Assembly (NCBI RefSeq): GCF_012932215.1
Contig: NZ_CP048788.1
Location: forward strand, 62,001-126,000
Direction: 5' to 3'
DNA from: Roseobacter ponti
GTDB taxonomy: Bacteria; Pseudomonadota; Alphaproteobacteria; Rhodobacterales; Rhodobacteraceae
DNA length: 64,000 nucleotides
Positions 27,470 through 36,823 of the stretch are shown piece after piece. The notes under the pieces were generated by a model that had not been told where the DNA came from, ran no database searches, and was given only the letters and a program-made list of their open reading frames with translations. A program made the translations under genes and the position numbers. Every line of letters starts with the position of its first letter. The first letter of the stretch is position 1.

Positions 27470-27498
27470 AGAGGCGGTCAGGATCTGGCCGCCTCTTT
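27470..27498. terminator. Bidirectional terminator between grpE and mutS
   Basis: AGAGGCGGTCA pairs with TGGCCGCCTCT (27470-27480 / 27486-27496, one wobble pair, 5-nt loop), followed by TTT on the plus strand. It overlaps the mutS stop. It serves grpE directly and could act on mutS transcripts, whose strand is followed by a shorter T-run. Confidence 0.65.
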
Positions 27499-30114
27499 CA
27501 GTTTATAGAGCAGATCGAGCGCTTCTCGCGGGGTCAGCTCATCGGGGTGGATGTCTTCGAGGGTTTTCTCAAGCTCTGACGTTTTCTGCGGTGCGGGCGG
27601 TGGCGGCGGTGTCGCAGCAAAGAGCGGCAGGTCATCAATCAGCGTTTTTTGCGTGACGCCGCCTTCGCGCTCACCCTTTTCCAGTGCGTCGAGCACGACG
27701 CGCGCCCGGGCGATCACGGCAGGTGGCAGCCCGGCGAGTTGAGCGACCTGGACACCATATGAGCGGTCGGCTGCACCTTTACGGACCTCATGCAGGAAGA
27801 TCACTTCGCCTTCCCACTCCTTAACGGCGACAGTGGCGTTTTCGACGCCGGTAAGCTTGCCCGCAAGCGCCGTCATTTCGTGGTAATGGGTGGCGAAAAG
27901 CGCGCGGCTTTTGTTTACGTCGTGAAGATGCTCAAGCGTGGCCCAGGCGATGGAAAGCCCGTCATAGGTTGCCGTGCCGCGGCCGATCTCATCCAGGATC
28001 ACCAGAGCGCGGTCATCAGCCTGGTTAAGGATGGCCGCGGTTTCCACCATCTCGACCATAAAGGTCGAGCGGCCACGTGCGAGATCATCTGAGGCGCCGA
28101 CGCGGCTGAAAAGCTGGCTGATCAGACCGATATGCGCGTCAGCCGCAGGCACAAAGCTGCCCATCTGCGCCAGGATTGCAATCAGCGCGTTCTGGCGCAG
28201 GAAGGTCGATTTACCGGCCATGTTCGGGCCGGTCAGCAACCAGATCTGTGCGTCATCGCCGCCCGCGCTCAGGGCACAGTCGTTGGCGATGAAGGGCTCG
28301 CCCGATTGCTGGCGCAGCGCGTGTTCCACAACCGGATGACGTCCGCCGGTGATTTCAAAACAACGGCTGTCGTCCACCCGCGGGCGGATCCAGTTTTCAG
28401 CAACCGCCAGTTCTGCTAGGGCCGCGGCAGTATCCGTCTCCGCCAGGGCCGCGGCGGTCCGGGCCACCGGTCCGGCAGACGACAGAACGGCCTGCCGGAG
28501 TTCTTCAAACAGACGCTTTTCAATCTCCAGCGCACGGGAGCCCGCGTTGAGGATCTTCGTCTCCATCTCGGAAAGCTCGACGGTGGTGAAACGCACCTGG
28601 CTGGCCGTTGTCTGTCGGTGGATAAACGTCTCTGACAAAGGCGCGGACAGCATTTTATCCGCATGGGTCGAGGGAGTTTCGATAAAATATCCCAGAACGT
28701 TGTTGTGTTTGATTTTCAAAGACGAAATGCCTGTGTCAGAGACGTATTCCTTCTGCATGCGGGCAATGACTCCCCGGCCTTCGTCACGCAGCTGGCGGGC
28801 CTCGTCAAGATCTTCGTCAAGACCGGCTGCAATAAAACCCCCGTCCCGCGCGAGGAGGGGCGGTTCGGCAATCAGCGCCGTGTCGAGGAGGTCAATAAGC
28901 GCGCCGTGACCATCGAAATCAGCGATCGCTGCTTGCTGCAAAGAGGGCAGGTCACCGGTCTGCAGATCCTGCCTGAGATGCTGCGCCTGTGTGAGACCGT
29001 TGCGCATGGCGGCGAGGTCGCGCGGGCCGCCCCGGTCGAGCGACAGACGCGAAAGCGCACGGTCCAGATCCGGCACGCGTCGCAGCTGATCACGGGTCTT
29101 CTGCCGCAGAGCGTTGTCATCAGCAAAATATCCGGCCGCGTCGAGGCGCATATGGATCGTATCCAGATCCCGTGACGGGCTGGACAGACGCCGCTCCAGC
29201 AGTCGCGCGCCGCCTGCTGTAACCGTACGGTCGAGCACCGACAGCAGCGAGCCCGCCCGACCGCCGGACAGGGCCTGGGTCAGCTCCAGATTGCGGCGGG
29301 TCGCGGCATCGATCTGAACGGTGCGGGCCTCTGCCTCCCTGCGTGGTGGCCGCAGCAGGGGCAGCTGTCCTTTCTGCGTGATGTCGAGGTATTGCAGAAC
29401 GGCACCCATGGCCGACACCTCAGCGCGGGAGAAATTAGCCCAGGCATCCAGCGTGCTGACCCCGAATAGTGCGCAAAGGCGCTGCTCACCGCCCGTACTG
29501 TCAAAGGCGGAACGCGCAAGGCCGGTAAGAGCGATGCCGAAATCCTCTGCAGTTTCGCGCAGGCCGGGCTCACTGCTTTCCGAAACGATTAGTTCTGAGG
29601 GTGCCAGCCGCGCCAGTTCCGGCCCAAGCCGCAGCGGGCTCAGCGGCATGACATGAAACGCGCCCGTCGAGATGTCGACCCAGGCGAGCGCCTGAGCATC
29701 CCGCACTTCGGCGAAAGCGGCGAGAAAATTGTGCCGGCGCGCTTCAAGCAGGCTCTCTTCGGTCAGCGTGCCGGGCGTCACAAGACGCACGACATCGCGC
29801 TTTACCACTGATTTAGAGCCTCTTTTCTTTGCTTCCGCCGGGCTTTCCAACTGTTCGCAAACGGCCACACGGAAGCCTTTACGGATCAGCGTCAGAAGAT
29901 AGCCTTCGGCTGAATGCACCGGCACGCCGCACATGGGGATATCCTCGCCGTCATGCTTCCCGCGTTTGGTCAGCGCGATATCCAGCGCTTCGGAGGCGTT
30001 CACCGCATCCTCGAAAAACATCTCGTAGAAATCGCCCATCCGGTAGAACAGCAAGGCGTCCCGGTACCCGGATTTGATCTCGAGAAATTGCGCCATCATC
30101 GGCGTGACGGTCAT
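27478..30114 (-). CDS. mutS: DNA mismatch repair protein MutS
   Basis: Recognises base mismatches and small loops and recruits MutL. The 878-residue product has the N-terminal mismatch-recognition domain with the Phe-x-Glu-type motif in RMGDFYEMFFEDA, connector and lever domains, and the ATPase domain with Walker A GPNMAGKSTFLRQ (about 629-641), Walker B LVILDEIGRGTATYDG and the HYHEMTAL segment. Full length with a C-terminal HhH/dimerisation region ending in a Pro-rich linker and DELTPREALDLLYKLK. Convergent with grpE, divergent from the malic enzyme gene. Confidence 0.97.
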   Translation of the reverse strand: MTVTPMMAQFLEIKSGYRDALLFYRMGDFYEMFFEDAVNASEALDIALTKRGKHDGEDIPMCGVPVHSAEGYLLTLIRKGFRVAVCEQLESPAEAKKRGSKSVVKRDVVRLVTPGTLTEESLLEARRHNFLAAFAEVRDAQALAWVDISTGAFHVMPLSPLRLGPELARLAPSELIVSESSEPGLRETAEDFGIALTGLARSAFDSTGGEQRLCALFGVSTLDAWANFSRAEVSAMGAVLQYLDITQKGQLPLLRPPRREAEARTVQIDAATRRNLELTQALSGGRAGSLLSVLDRTVTAGGARLLERRLSSPSRDLDTIHMRLDAAGYFADDNALRQKTRDQLRRVPDLDRALSRLSLDRGGPRDLAAMRNGLTQAQHLRQDLQTGDLPSLQQAAIADFDGHGALIDLLDTALIAEPPLLARDGGFIAAGLDEDLDEARQLRDEGRGVIARMQKEYVSDTGISSLKIKHNNVLGYFIETPSTHADKMLSAPLSETFIHRQTTASQVRFTTVELSEMETKILNAGSRALEIEKRLFEELRQAVLSSAGPVARTAAALAETDTAAALAELAVAENWIRPRVDDSRCFEITGGRHPVVEHALRQQSGEPFIANDCALSAGGDDAQIWLLTGPNMAGKSTFLRQNALIAILAQMGSFVPAADAHIGLISQLFSRVGASDDLARGRSTFMVEMVETAAILNQADDRALVILDEIGRGTATYDGLSIAWATLEHLHDVNKSRALFATHYHEMTALAGKLTGVENATVAVKEWEGEVIFLHEVRKGAADRSYGVQVAQLAGLPPAVIARARVVLDALEKGEREGGVTQKTLIDDLPLFAATPPPPPAPQKTSELEKTLEDIHPDELTPREALDLLYKLKEAARS

Positions 30115-30249
30115 AGAGCCCCCCGGCGGTTTGCGCCGACCTTACAAATGCCGCAGGCGGACGGAAAGCCTCAAATGGCGCCTGCTTGAGGCATCCTGGC
30201 CTGCGGTGTAATGCTTGGTGTTCCGGAAGTTCACACAAGGCCGATCATC

Positions 30250-32505
30250 ATGTCCAAATCCCGCGTTACGCCCGAAGAGGCGCTTGCTTTCCACCTGGAG
30301 CCGACGCCGGGTAAGTTCGAGATCCAGGCCACGGTGCCGATGACGACGCAACGCGATCTGAGCCTTGCCTATTCGCCCGGGGTGGCGGTGCCCTGCGAGG
30401 CGATCGCGGAGAACCCCGAGACGGCCTATGACTACACCAACAAGGGCAACCTGGTGGCGGTGATTTCCAACGGGACGGCTGTGCTGGGTCTGGGGAACCT
30501 CGGGGCGCTGGCGTCCAAGCCGGTGATGGAAGGCAAGGCGGTTCTGTTCAAGCGGTTTGCCGATGTGAACAGCATCGATATCGAGCTTGATACTGAAGAT
30601 CCGGATGAGTTCTGCCGGGCTGTCAGGCTGATGGGGCCGACCTTTGGCGGGATCAACCTGGAAGACATCAAGGCGCCTGAGTGTTTCATCATCGAGCAGC
30701 GCCTCAAGGAAGAAATGGATATCCCGGTCTTTCACGATGACCAGCATGGCACGGCAGTGATCTGTGCGGCCGGGCTGATCAATGCGTTGCATCTGTCTGA
30801 GAAAAAGATCGAAGATGTGCGGATCGTGCTGAACGGTGCGGGGGCGGCCGGCATCGCCTGTCTTGAGCTGCTGAAATCCATGGGCGCGCAGCATCAGAAC
30901 TGCATCATGTGCGACACCAAGGGCGTGATTTACCAGGGCCGCACCGAGGGTATGAACCAGTGGAAATCCGGACATGCGGTGGCCACCGAACTGCGCACCC
31001 TCGAAGAGGCGATGAAAGGCGCGGATGTGTTCCTTGGTGTCTCTGTGAAAGGCGCGGTGACCCAGGCGATGGTCGAAAGAATGGCCGAGAACCCGGTCAT
31101 TTTCGCCATGGCGAACCCTGATCCCGAGATTACACCGGAAGAAGCGCATGCAGTCCGCCCCGATGCGATCGTTGCAACAGGGCGCAGCGATTATCCAAAC
31201 CAGGTCAATAACGTGCTTGGCTTTCCCTATCTTTTTCGCGGGGCGCTCGACATCAATGCCCGGGCGATCAACGACGAAATGAAGATTGCCTGTGCCCACG
31301 CGCTGGCCAATCTCGCCCGCGAGGATGTGCCCGACGAGGTGGGTCTGGCCTATGGTAAAAACCTGACCTTCGGGCGTGACTACATTATCCCCACGCCGTT
31401 TGATCCGCGGCTGATCTGGCGCATTCCGCCGGCTGTTGCCCATGCCGGGATGAATACCGGCGCGGCACGGCGGCCGATTATCGATATGGACGCCTATGAG
31501 GTATCACTAAAGGCACGTATGGATCCGACCGCGAGTATTCTGCGCGGGATTAATGCGCGGGCGCGGGCAAATCAGGCGCGCGTGATCTTTGCCGAAGGTG
31601 ATGACCCGCGGGTGTTGCGCGCGGCGGTGATGTACCAGCGCTCAGGTCTTGGCAAAGCGCTTGTTGTCGGGCGCGATGACGATGTGCGCGAAAAGCTCGA
31701 CAAGGCGGGGATGGGTGATGCCGTCCGGGAAATCGAAGTGGTGAATGCAGCGAGGACGCAGCACCTCGATACCTACAAAAACTTTCTCTATGACAGGCTG
31801 AAACGCGGTGGTTTCGATGCGCAGGACATTCACCGTCTCGCCGCGCGCGACCGGCATGTGTATTCGGCGCTGATGCTGGCACACGGTCACGGCGATGCGC
31901 TGGTCACCGGTGCAACGCGTAAATCGGCCCATATCATGGACCGCATTAACCATGTCTTCGATGCCAATATCGAAAGCGGGGCGGCGGGGATCACGGCGCT
32001 GCTGCACAAAGGGCGGATCGTGTTTATCGCGGACACTCTGGTGCATGAGTGGCCGGATGAAGAAGATCTCGCCAATATCGCGGAGCGTGCGGCCACTGTG
32101 GCACAGAACATGGGGCTTGAGCCGCGGGTGGCATTCGTGAGTTTTTCCACCTTTGGCTATCCGGTGTCAGAGCGGGCGGAGAAGATGGCCAAGGCGTCAG
32201 ATGTGCTCGACCGGCGCGGCGTGAGCTTTGAATACGAAGGCGAGATGACGGTTGACGTGGCGCTGAACATGAAATCCCAGGCCGGGTATCCGTTTTCACG
32301 GCTCACGGGGCCTGCGAATATCCTGGTCGTACCGGCGCGGCATTCCGCGAGCATTTCGGTCAAGCTGATGCAGGAGATGGCGGGCGCCACGGTGATCGGG
32401 CCGATCCTTGCGGGTGTGGACGGGTCGATCCAGATCTGTTCGACGGTGTCCACAGCCAATGACATCCTGAACATGGCGGTTCTGGCCGCCTGCAAGGTCG
32501 GCTGA
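30250..32505 (+). CDS. maeB: NADP-dependent malic enzyme with phosphotransacetylase-like domain
   Basis: Oxidative decarboxylation of malate to pyruvate with NADPH formation. The 751-residue product is the large two-domain form: malic enzyme catalytic part (SLAYSPGVAVPC, FHDDQHGTAV), a Rossmann region (VLNGAGAAGIACLELL), and from about residue 430 a phosphate acetyltransferase-like domain (RVIFAEGDDPRVLRAA to the end), which in characterised homologues is regulatory and responds to acetyl-CoA. The ATG at 30250 gives the usual N-terminus; AAGG lies 9 nt upstream. The stop overlaps the next ATG as TGATG. Confidence 0.95.
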   Translation: MSKSRVTPEEALAFHLEPTPGKFEIQATVPMTTQRDLSLAYSPGVAVPCEAIAENPETAYDYTNKGNLVAVISNGTAVLGLGNLGALASKPVMEGKAVLFKRFADVNSIDIELDTEDPDEFCRAVRLMGPTFGGINLEDIKAPECFIIEQRLKEEMDIPVFHDDQHGTAVICAAGLINALHLSEKKIEDVRIVLNGAGAAGIACLELLKSMGAQHQNCIMCDTKGVIYQGRTEGMNQWKSGHAVATELRTLEEAMKGADVFLGVSVKGAVTQAMVERMAENPVIFAMANPDPEITPEEAHAVRPDAIVATGRSDYPNQVNNVLGFPYLFRGALDINARAINDEMKIACAHALANLAREDVPDEVGLAYGKNLTFGRDYIIPTPFDPRLIWRIPPAVAHAGMNTGAARRPIIDMDAYEVSLKARMDPTASILRGINARARANQARVIFAEGDDPRVLRAAVMYQRSGLGKALVVGRDDDVREKLDKAGMGDAVREIEVVNAARTQHLDTYKNFLYDRLKRGGFDAQDIHRLAARDRHVYSALMLAHGHGDALVTGATRKSAHIMDRINHVFDANIESGAAGITALLHKGRIVFIADTLVHEWPDEEDLANIAERAATVAQNMGLEPRVAFVSFSTFGYPVSERAEKMAKASDVLDRRGVSFEYEGEMTVDVALNMKSQAGYPFSRLTGPANILVVPARHSASISVKLMQEMAGATVIGPILAGVDGSIQICSTVSTANDILNMAVLAACKVG

Positions 32506-33377
32506 TGACGATATACAATCTGGGCTCGATCAACGCGGATAACGTATATGCGGTGCCGCATCTGCCGGCCCCGGGGGAGACGCTGGCGGCAACCGGCCTG
32601 CGCAACGGTCTGGGCGGTAAGGGCGCCAATATGTCGGTGGCCGCAGCCCGTGCCGCGGCGCGCGTTGTGCACATCGGCGCGGTCGGACCCGACGGGCGCC
32701 GGGCTGTGGAACGGCTGCTGGAATATGGTGTCGACACCCGCCATATCGCGCAGGTTGCTGAGGTGACCGGGCACGCGAACATTTATGTTGATGCCGCCGG
32801 AGAGAATGTGATCATTCTGTGCGCCGGCGCCAACCACGCCGTTCCTCATGCAGAGATTGCAAAAGCCCTGAGCAGTGCGAACGCCGGGGATTTTTTCGTA
32901 ACGCAGAATGAGACCAACGCCCAGGCAGAGGCTGCCAGGATGGCGCATGATCTGGGGCTCCGGGTTGTCTATGCAGCAGCGCCTTTTTCAGCGGGCGCCG
33001 TGCAGGCAGTGATGCCGGTGCTTGATCTGCTGGTGCTGAATGCCGTTGAGGCAGAGCAGCTTTGCGTAGAAACAGGCTCTGATACAGGCGATCTGCCGGT
33101 GCGGGACGTCATGGTGACCCGTGGCGGAGAGGGATGCATCTGGTACACCGCAGGCGCCGCGCCACAGGTTTTTCCGGCCATTCCGGTGACGCCGGTCGAT
33201 ACCACCGGGGCCGGCGATACGTTTACCGGGTATCTTATTGCGGGACTTGATCGCGGCATGCCGATGGCTCAGGCGATCGGTCTGGCAACCCGGGCCGGGG
33301 CACTGATGGTCATGCGTCACGGCACCGCGGATGTGATCCCCGATCTCAAAGTGATCGAGGAGTTTGCGTTCCGCTGA
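32505..33377 (+). CDS. PfkB-family carbohydrate kinase (ribokinase-like)
   Basis: 290-residue sugar or nucleoside kinase of the ribokinase superfamily. The N-terminal strand IYNLGSINADNVY, the substrate-side motif GGKGANMSVAAAR (ribokinase/PfkB signature 1) and the C-terminal catalytic motif DTTGAGDTFTGYL (anion hole and catalytic Asp) are intact. Overall it looks like ribokinase, but the substrate cannot be fixed from sequence alone. It starts within the malic enzyme stop codon (TGATG), so it should be co-translated with that gene. Convergent with msrA, with no gap between stops. Confidence 0.88.
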   Translation: MTIYNLGSINADNVYAVPHLPAPGETLAATGLRNGLGGKGANMSVAAARAAARVVHIGAVGPDGRRAVERLLEYGVDTRHIAQVAEVTGHANIYVDAAGENVIILCAGANHAVPHAEIAKALSSANAGDFFVTQNETNAQAEAARMAHDLGLRVVYAAAPFSAGAVQAVMPVLDLLVLNAVEAEQLCVETGSDTGDLPVRDVMVTRGGEGCIWYTAGAAPQVFPAIPVTPVDTTGAGDTFTGYLIAGLDRGMPMAQAIGLATRAGALMVMRHGTADVIPDLKVIEEFAFR

Positions 33378-34040
33378 TCAGCTGCCGGCAAAGGGCGCGT
33401 CCGCACCCCAGAGTTCTTTCACGCGTTTGTCGCGTCCACAGGCATCGCGATAGGCTTTGTAGGCCGAGGACTGACGTTTTGGACCAAAACGTGTGAGGAC
33501 AAGCCTGTCACCTTTGTAGTAATCCTGGTGATAGTCCTCGGCGGGATAAAACGTACCGGCCGGCAGCACCGGCGTGACAACGGTCTGGCCAAGTGCCTGT
33601 TCGGCGGCCGCAATTGCGCTTGCAGCGGCGCGTTCGGCCTCCGGTGTGTCAGCGAAAACAGCCGTGCGGTAGCTGTCGCCGCGGTCACAGAACTGCCCGC
33701 CGGCATCGGTGGGATCGACGGAGCGCAGGAAGAGATCAAGCAGTTTTTCGCGTGTGACCACAGCAGGGTCAAACCGGATCTCCACTGCCTCGTAGTGGCC
33801 GGTGTCGCCTCCTGTGACCTCCTTGTACGTCGGGTTTGCGGTGGTGCCGCCGGTATATCCTGATACCACTTCGCTGACACCGCTGACGCGTTCGAAATCA
33901 GCCTCGACACACCAGAAACAGCCGCCGGCAACCACCAGCGTTTCCTGTGTCTGTGCATGGCCGGTTTTCGACTGCGCGAAAAGACCCAGCGCGATCATGC
34001 CGGCAAGAGCCACGGATTTCATTGTATAGAGTCTGAGCAT
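33378..34040 (-). CDS. msrA: Exported peptide methionine sulfoxide reductase MsrA
   Basis: Reduces methionine-S-sulfoxide in oxidised proteins. The 220-residue product has an N-terminal signal sequence (MKSVALAGMIALGLFAQ, cleavage near AQT), then the catalytic VVAGGCFWCVEADFERV (GCFWC), SGYTGGTTANPTY, GHYEAVEI, the QFCDRGDSYRTAVF motif and a C-terminal Cys (RDACGRD) for recycling. The signal indicates a periplasmic enzyme. The ATG at 34040 is chosen because AAGGAG ends 7 nt upstream; longer frames to 34094 are not needed. Confidence 0.93.
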   Translation of the reverse strand: MLRLYTMKSVALAGMIALGLFAQSKTGHAQTQETLVVAGGCFWCVEADFERVSGVSEVVSGYTGGTTANPTYKEVTGGDTGHYEAVEIRFDPAVVTREKLLDLFLRSVDPTDAGGQFCDRGDSYRTAVFADTPEAERAAASAIAAAEQALGQTVVTPVLPAGTFYPAEDYHQDYYKGDRLVLTRFGPKRQSSAYKAYRDACGRDKRVKELWGADAPFAGS

Positions 34041-34231
34041 ATCATGTCTCCTTTGTGGCAAGACTGCCGTGCGGGGCTGTCCGTGACAACTCACGCCGGC
34101 GCGAGGTCACGGCCTGGTGAACGCAGGTGAGCGGTGGCCTTGCACCGGAGCGCATTCCCGGGTCAGTCTGAAACAATCACGCCGGGGCAAATGCTGTGCC
34201 GGACCGGCCGCTGAAACATAAGGAAGCTGAA

Positions 34232-34927
34232 ATGCGCATCGCGATGTGGTCCGGCCCCCGCAATCTCAGCACGGCGATGATGTACAGCTTTGCCGCGCGC
34301 GGCGATTTCACCGTTATGGATGAGCCCTTTTACGCGCCCTATCTTGCGGCATCCGGTGCGGAACATCCGATGCGTGACGAGATCCTGGCCGCTCATGAAA
34401 ATGAGCCGGACAAAGTGGTAAAGATCTGCGCCGCCCCGGTTAAGACGCCGCATCTTTACATGAAACACATGCCGCATCATATGCTTGCGGGATTTCCGCT
34501 GGACTGGGCCCGTGACTGTGTGAACGTCCATCTTATCCGCCACCCTGCACGCGTTATCGCAAGCTATGCGGCCAAGCGCGAGCATCCGAGCCTCGAAGAC
34601 ATCGGCTTTTTGCAGCAAAAGGCGCTTTATGACCGCCTGGGCGGGGTGGTCATTGACGGCACTGATATCCGGGCGAATCCTGAGAGCATGCTGCGTGCAC
34701 TTTGTGAGGCGATCGGTTTGCCCTTTGATCCGCAGATGTTGCACTGGCAGGCGGGGCCCCGGGCCGAGGACGGCGTATGGGCCGCGCACTGGTACGGGGC
34801 TGTGCACCGGAGCACCGGGTTTGCCGGCGCCGAAGCAGCACTGCCGGAACTGACCGGCGAAAACGCGGCACTTTGTGAGGCGGCTTTGCCCGCTTATCTG
34901 GCGATGAAATCTTATTCTCTAAAATAA
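34232..34927 (+). CDS. Sulfotransferase-family protein
   Basis: 231-residue protein with the N-terminal PAPS-loop-like motif MWSGPRNLSTAMMYSFAAR, a later segment VHLIRHPARVIASYA that matches the 3'-phosphate binding region of sulfotransferases, and an Arg/His-containing middle. Such short sulfotransferase-like proteins are common in roseobacters, and their acceptors are unknown. The ATG at 34232 is preferred over the GTG at 34196 because AAGGAAG (34220-34226) is well placed. Isolated on the plus strand between msrA and a small periplasmic protein gene; no promoter is obvious in the 191-nt gap upstream. Confidence 0.8.
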   Translation: MRIAMWSGPRNLSTAMMYSFAARGDFTVMDEPFYAPYLAASGAEHPMRDEILAAHENEPDKVVKICAAPVKTPHLYMKHMPHHMLAGFPLDWARDCVNVHLIRHPARVIASYAAKREHPSLEDIGFLQQKALYDRLGGVVIDGTDIRANPESMLRALCEAIGLPFDPQMLHWQAGPRAEDGVWAAHWYGAVHRSTGFAGAEAALPELTGENAALCEAALPAYLAMKSYSLK

Positions 34928-34990
34928 ACTGAAACTATTCCGGGACCGGTTTCGTGATTGTTGCATCAACACCAACAGGAGACCGAGACT

Positions 34991-35404
34991 ATGAGAAATT
35001 CAGTTGCCACAATGTTTGCCCTTTGCCTGACCGCCGGTGCCGCCGGTGCGGACGGGCATGCCGCCCCGATGGTCGACGCGATGAACCAGGACGTGTCCAA
35101 CGGCATCGTCAGCGCGGAAAAGGTGATGGCGGGTGAAAACGGCTGGCTCGTGGTGCACCGCACGGATGCCGAAATGAAACCGGGCCCCGTTGTCGGTTAT
35201 GCGCCACTGCGTGCAGGGGCGAACACCGATGTGGCCGCGATCCTTCAGGAAGATGTGGCGAGCGGTGACATGCTGATGCTTATGGTGCATTCCGAGGCAG
35301 GTGGTACCGCGACAGGTGTGTTTGAATACACGCTGGGCGCCAAAGAAGACGGACCGATCAAGCCCGACGGCAAGCTGGTCATGCAGGTCATCACAGCCGA
35401 CTGA
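34991..35404 (+). CDS. Small secreted protein, DUF7282-like
   Basis: 137-residue exported protein. A signal peptide (NSVATMFALCLTAGAAGADG) is followed by a single compact beta-type domain with ENGWLVVHRTD, VVGYAPLRAG, MLMLMVHSEAGG and DGPIKPDGKLV; this spacing of 'V-V-H' strands and the late 'DGPI' turn resembles DUF7282 periplasmic proteins. No catalytic residues are recognisable. AGGAG (34977-34981) lies 9 nt before the ATG. It follows the sulfotransferase-like gene by 63 nt and is closed by the terminator at 35428-35460. Function unknown. Confidence 0.75.
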   Translation: MRNSVATMFALCLTAGAAGADGHAAPMVDAMNQDVSNGIVSAEKVMAGENGWLVVHRTDAEMKPGPVVGYAPLRAGANTDVAAILQEDVASGDMLMLMVHSEAGGTATGVFEYTLGAKEDGPIKPDGKLVMQVITAD

Positions 35405-35427
35405 CCCCGTCTCCGCCGCAGTCAAAG

Positions 35428-35460
35428 GACCCGGGTCGCAGCGATGCACCCGGGTCTTTT
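35428..35460. terminator. Terminator between the small secreted protein gene and argG
   Basis: GACCCGGGT (35428-35436) pairs perfectly with ACCCGGGTC (35448-35456) around an 11-nt loop, followed by TTTT (35457-35460). It lies between two convergent genes; the minus strand also has a short T-run, so it may serve argG too. Confidence 0.85.
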
Positions 35461-35464
35461 GCGG

Positions 35465-36685
35465 TCAGGATTTAAGCCGGCGCTCGCGTGCTGCCAGCAG
35501 TTTCAGGCGCAGCGCATTGAGCTGAATGAAGCCTGCCGCATCTTTCTGATCATAGGCGCCGGCGTCATCTTCAAAGGTGACGTGGGCCTCGGAGTAAAGC
35601 GACCGGTCAGACCAGCGCCCGACGGTGCGCACGTGCCCTTTGTAGAGCTTCAGACGCACAGTGCCCTGCACATGGGTCTGGCTGGCGTCGATGGCGGCCT
35701 GCAGCATCGTGCGCTCGGGGCTGAACCAGAAACCGTTGTAAATGAGTTCGGCATAGCGCGGCATCAGCTCGTCTTTGAGGTGCATCGCGCCGCGGTCGAG
35801 TGTGATCGATTCAATCGCCCGGTGCGCTTCCAGCAGCAGCGTGCCGCCGGGGGTTTCGTAGATGCCGCGTGATTTCATGCCCACAAACCGGCCTTCGACC
35901 AGATCGAGCCGTCCGCAGCCATGCTTGCCACCCAGTTCGTTAAGTTTTGTCAGGATCGTCGCAGGGCTCATCGCCTCGCCGTTGATGCTGACCGCGTCGC
36001 CTTTTTCAAAGCCGATCTCGACGTATTCGGGCGTATCGGGCGCCTCTTCGGGGCTGACGGTGCGCTGATAGACGTAATCGGGCGCATCGACCGCCGGGTC
36101 TTCGAGCACTTTGCCTTCTGAAGAGGTATGCAGCAGGTTGGCGTCGACCGAAAACGGTGCCTCGCCGCGTTTGTCCTTTGCAATCGGGATCTGATTTTTC
36201 TCAGCAAAATCAATAAGCTTAGTCCGGCTGGTCAGATCCCACTCGCGCCAGGGCGCGATCACCTTAATCTCAGGGTTCAGAGCATAGGCGGCAAGCTCGA
36301 AACGCACCTGATCGTTGCCCTTACCGGTCGCGCCATGGGCCACCGCATCCGCGCCGGTTTCGGCGGCAATCTCGACCAGACGTTTGGAAATCAGCGGGCG
36401 GGCAATGGAGGTGCCCAGCAGATATAGCCCCTCATAGACCGCATTGGCGCGGAACATCGGAAAAACGAAATCGCGCACGAATTCCTCGCGCAGGTCCTCG
36501 ATGTAGATGGCGCTCGCGCCCATCATCTCGGCCTTGGCGCGGGCGGGTTCGAGCTCTTCGCCCTGACCAAGATCGGCGGTAAAGGTCACAACTTCGCAGC
36601 CGTATTCCGTCTGGAGCCATTTGAGGATGATTGATGTATCAAGACCGCCGGAGTAGGCGAGCACAACTTTTTTGGGCGCAGACAT
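35465..36685 (-). CDS. argG: Argininosuccinate synthase
   Basis: Condenses citrulline and aspartate in arginine synthesis. The 406-residue product has the ATP pyrophosphatase P-loop AYSGGLDTS (residues 10-18), [26 protein letters not shown] and the C-terminal region with the [20 protein letters not shown] segment core EAHRAIESI. The start at 36685 is supported by AAGGAAG in the correct position on the minus strand and by the family N-terminus; the much longer open frame to 37255 is antisense to ilvA. Divergent from ilvA across 138 nt. Confidence 0.97.
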   Translation of the reverse strand: MSAPKKVVLAYSGGLDTSIILKWLQTEYGCEVVTFTADLGQGEELEPARAKAEMMGASAIYIEDLREEFVRDFVFPMFRANAVYEGLYLLGTSIARPLISKRLVEIAAETGADAVAHGATGKGNDQVRFELAAYALNPEIKVIAPWREWDLTSRTKLIDFAEKNQIPIAKDKRGEAPFSVDANLLHTSSEGKVLEDPAVDAPDYVYQRTVSPEEAPDTPEYVEIGFEKGDAVSINGEAMSPATILTKLNELGGKHGCGRLDLVEGRFVGMKSRGIYETPGGTLLLEAHRAIESITLDRGAMHLKDELMPRYAELIYNGFWFSPERTMLQAAIDASQTHVQGTVRLKLYKGHVRTVGRWSDRSLYSEAHVTFEDDAGAYDQKDAAGFIQLNALRLKLLAARERRLKS

Positions 36686-36823
36686 GAAATCTTCCTTTTC
36701 GATGTGTGACGCCGCGTAGCGGTTTTCGCGGGCAGGGGCAAGATTGAAGCCATCGTTGACCCGGAGCGGGGCAGCACTTATCGACGGGGATGAACAGGAG
36801 CGCATCCGGATTGTGAGGACTAT

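Noticed and set aside
30142-31443. 433-codon open frame on the minus strand
   Set aside because: Antisense to the malic enzyme gene, no domain seen.
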